A stretch of 45,471 nucleotides of DNA from Reticulitermes lucifugus. Lineage: Eukaryota > Arthropoda > Insecta > Blattodea > Rhinotermitidae. The notes under the pieces were generated by a model. That model did no database searches, had not been told where the DNA came from, and saw only the letters and a program-made list of their open reading frames with translations. The stretch lies in assembly GCA_026260175.1 (NCBI GenBank), contig JAKCWW010000094.1, positions 119,307-164,777 of the forward strand, written 5' to 3'. Within the stretch, counting starts at the first letter, position 1, and each line of letters starts with the position of its first letter. Shown piece by piece: positions 44,441 to 45,471 of the stretch. The position numbers and the translations under genes were made by a program.

Positions 44441-45049
44441 AGTTATTTTAATTTTATGAAAATTTCTCTTCCTTCAGTTTTACGAGAAAAATGAACTTGA
44501 TCTTGAGTAATGGCATTAAAGATTCAGAACAGAAAAGAATGCAAGTTTAACCCTAGAGTATACACATCGATGCTTGAGAATTATCCTTAATAAGTCATTA
44601 TTAAATAGAAACATGCTGATTTTAATCCTGCCAAAAAACTAAACACTGGTAGGTCTAATCGAATTACACAAATTGGCAGTATTATTAATCCCAGAAAACA
44701 AGCAAGAAAATATATTGCATTAAGTTCCTCACATATTTTTCACTTATTAATGTAAGCAACCGAACATCGCTGATGAGGGGGTAGCATTTTTGATTTGTAT
44801 TTTAAAAATTCATGTTTCAAATCTCTGTCCAGAAACTGGCTATCGTGCCTGAGGTATTTGCCATATTTCTCAATCCATTCAAGTAAATTCCTGCAGAGCG
44901 CCTCAAATTAGGCAACAACAATTTCCTTCCATGCTCACTCATATTCATTTTACAGGAGTCACTACTATACTATTTGAGCAATTAGAAACATTGTTAAATG
45001 AACGATAAACAGAAATAATAATTCAACTTGCATTGACCTACAAAAGGTT
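44441..45049. other. No feature seen
   Basis: AT-rich sequence leading into the terminal minisatellite. Confidence 0.5.
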
Positions 45050-45471
45050 TGGAAATTATGTCTATTTTATGTAGAATATTGCCTTCCATAAATAAGATAG
45101 AATTATATCTATCTTATATGGAACATTTCCATCCATAATTACGTAGAACTTGTGTCCATGCTGTGTACAATATTTCTCTCCACAAGTAAACAGAAATCGT
45201 GCCTATATCATGAAAATATTGCTTTTGGTTACTATGTAAAATTTTATGTGTGTGTTATGTAAAACATTGACCTCTGTAATTAGTGGAAACTCTATGTTAT
45301 GTAGAATATTGCCCTCCACAATTATATGGAAATTCCGTCTATGTAATGTTGAATATTGTTTTTCATAATTAAGTGGAAATTTTGTATATGGTACGTAGAA
45401 CGTTGTGCTGTGTAGTTAAGGGAACTTGTGTCTACATACGTTATGTAATTGTGTATATGGTACGTAGAACG
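45050..45471. repeat. Degenerate minisatellite, about 47-bp unit, open at right edge
   Basis: GTAGAATATTGCCNTCCA-like cores recur at 45071, 45117, 45165, 45210, 45258, 45301, 45348, 45395 and 45464, mostly 44-48 bp apart, separated by AATTA-GTGGAAATT-TGTCTAT-like sequence. The last interval is longer. Units are quite diverged, indicating an old array that continues past the window. Confidence 0.88.

Overview
This window looks like non-genic DNA from a large, AT-rich, repeat-laden insect genome. Evidence is a run of the arthropod telomere motif (TTAGG/CCTAA) at 19713-19747, three families of tRNA-headed SINEs with target-site duplications, and decayed pogo/Tigger, hAT and possible mariner DNA transposons. 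There are also several 5'-truncated ends of one endonuclease/reverse-transcriptase LINE. The SINE, LINE and 'foldback' repeats look like those I associate with cockroaches and termites (Blattodea). That assignment is from memory and is an inference. No bacterial operon, phage, CRISPR array or complete protein-coding gene is present. I found no host gene that I can name.

Layout. 1-5 kb: (CATA)n, a SINE, a hammerhead-like retroelement remnant with a 38-bp perfect palindrome, a second-family SINE, a 242-bp foldback element with a 13-bp target duplication, and a SINE tail. 5-9.7 kb: a dispersed repeat, a third-family SINE, a pogo-like transposase pseudogene with a foldback element inside it, two further foldback elements side by side, and a possible hAT MITE. 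10-13.6 kb: one unexplained 93-codon ORF whose candidate start codon sits in an RFX X-box-like site, an array of degenerate repeats rich in CRE-like and X-box-like motifs, a complete SINE with a perfect 14-bp duplication, and another SINE. 13.6-25 kb: mostly unique AT-rich DNA with LINE 3' fragments, the telomere-motif run and a SINE. 25-31 kb: a pogo-type end interrupted by a SINE, a 532-bp foldback element with hammerhead-like cores, a LINE fragment, two SINEs and a mariner-like end. 31-45 kb: another foldback element, a deleted hAT element with TIRs and an 8-bp duplication, LINE and SINE pieces, a 208-bp MITE, a common insect repeat, and a 47-bp-period minisatellite running off the right edge.

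The most interesting signal is a set of inverted-repeat (foldback) elements. Three have target duplications of 11-13 bp, a length typical of retrotransposition rather than DNA transposition; a fourth has a shorter 9-bp match. Their arms, and several solo remnants, carry a CUGANGA - stem - GAAAC arrangement resembling the hammerhead ribozyme core known from Penelope-like elements and retrozymes. Two otherwise different foldbacks share a 3' tail motif (ATGCACGGTG, three bases, ACA). This suggests a family of non-autonomous, ribozyme-bearing retroelements that insert as inverted dimers. This rests on reading the sequence by eye. Folding, in-line cleavage tests and genome-wide alignment would decide it.
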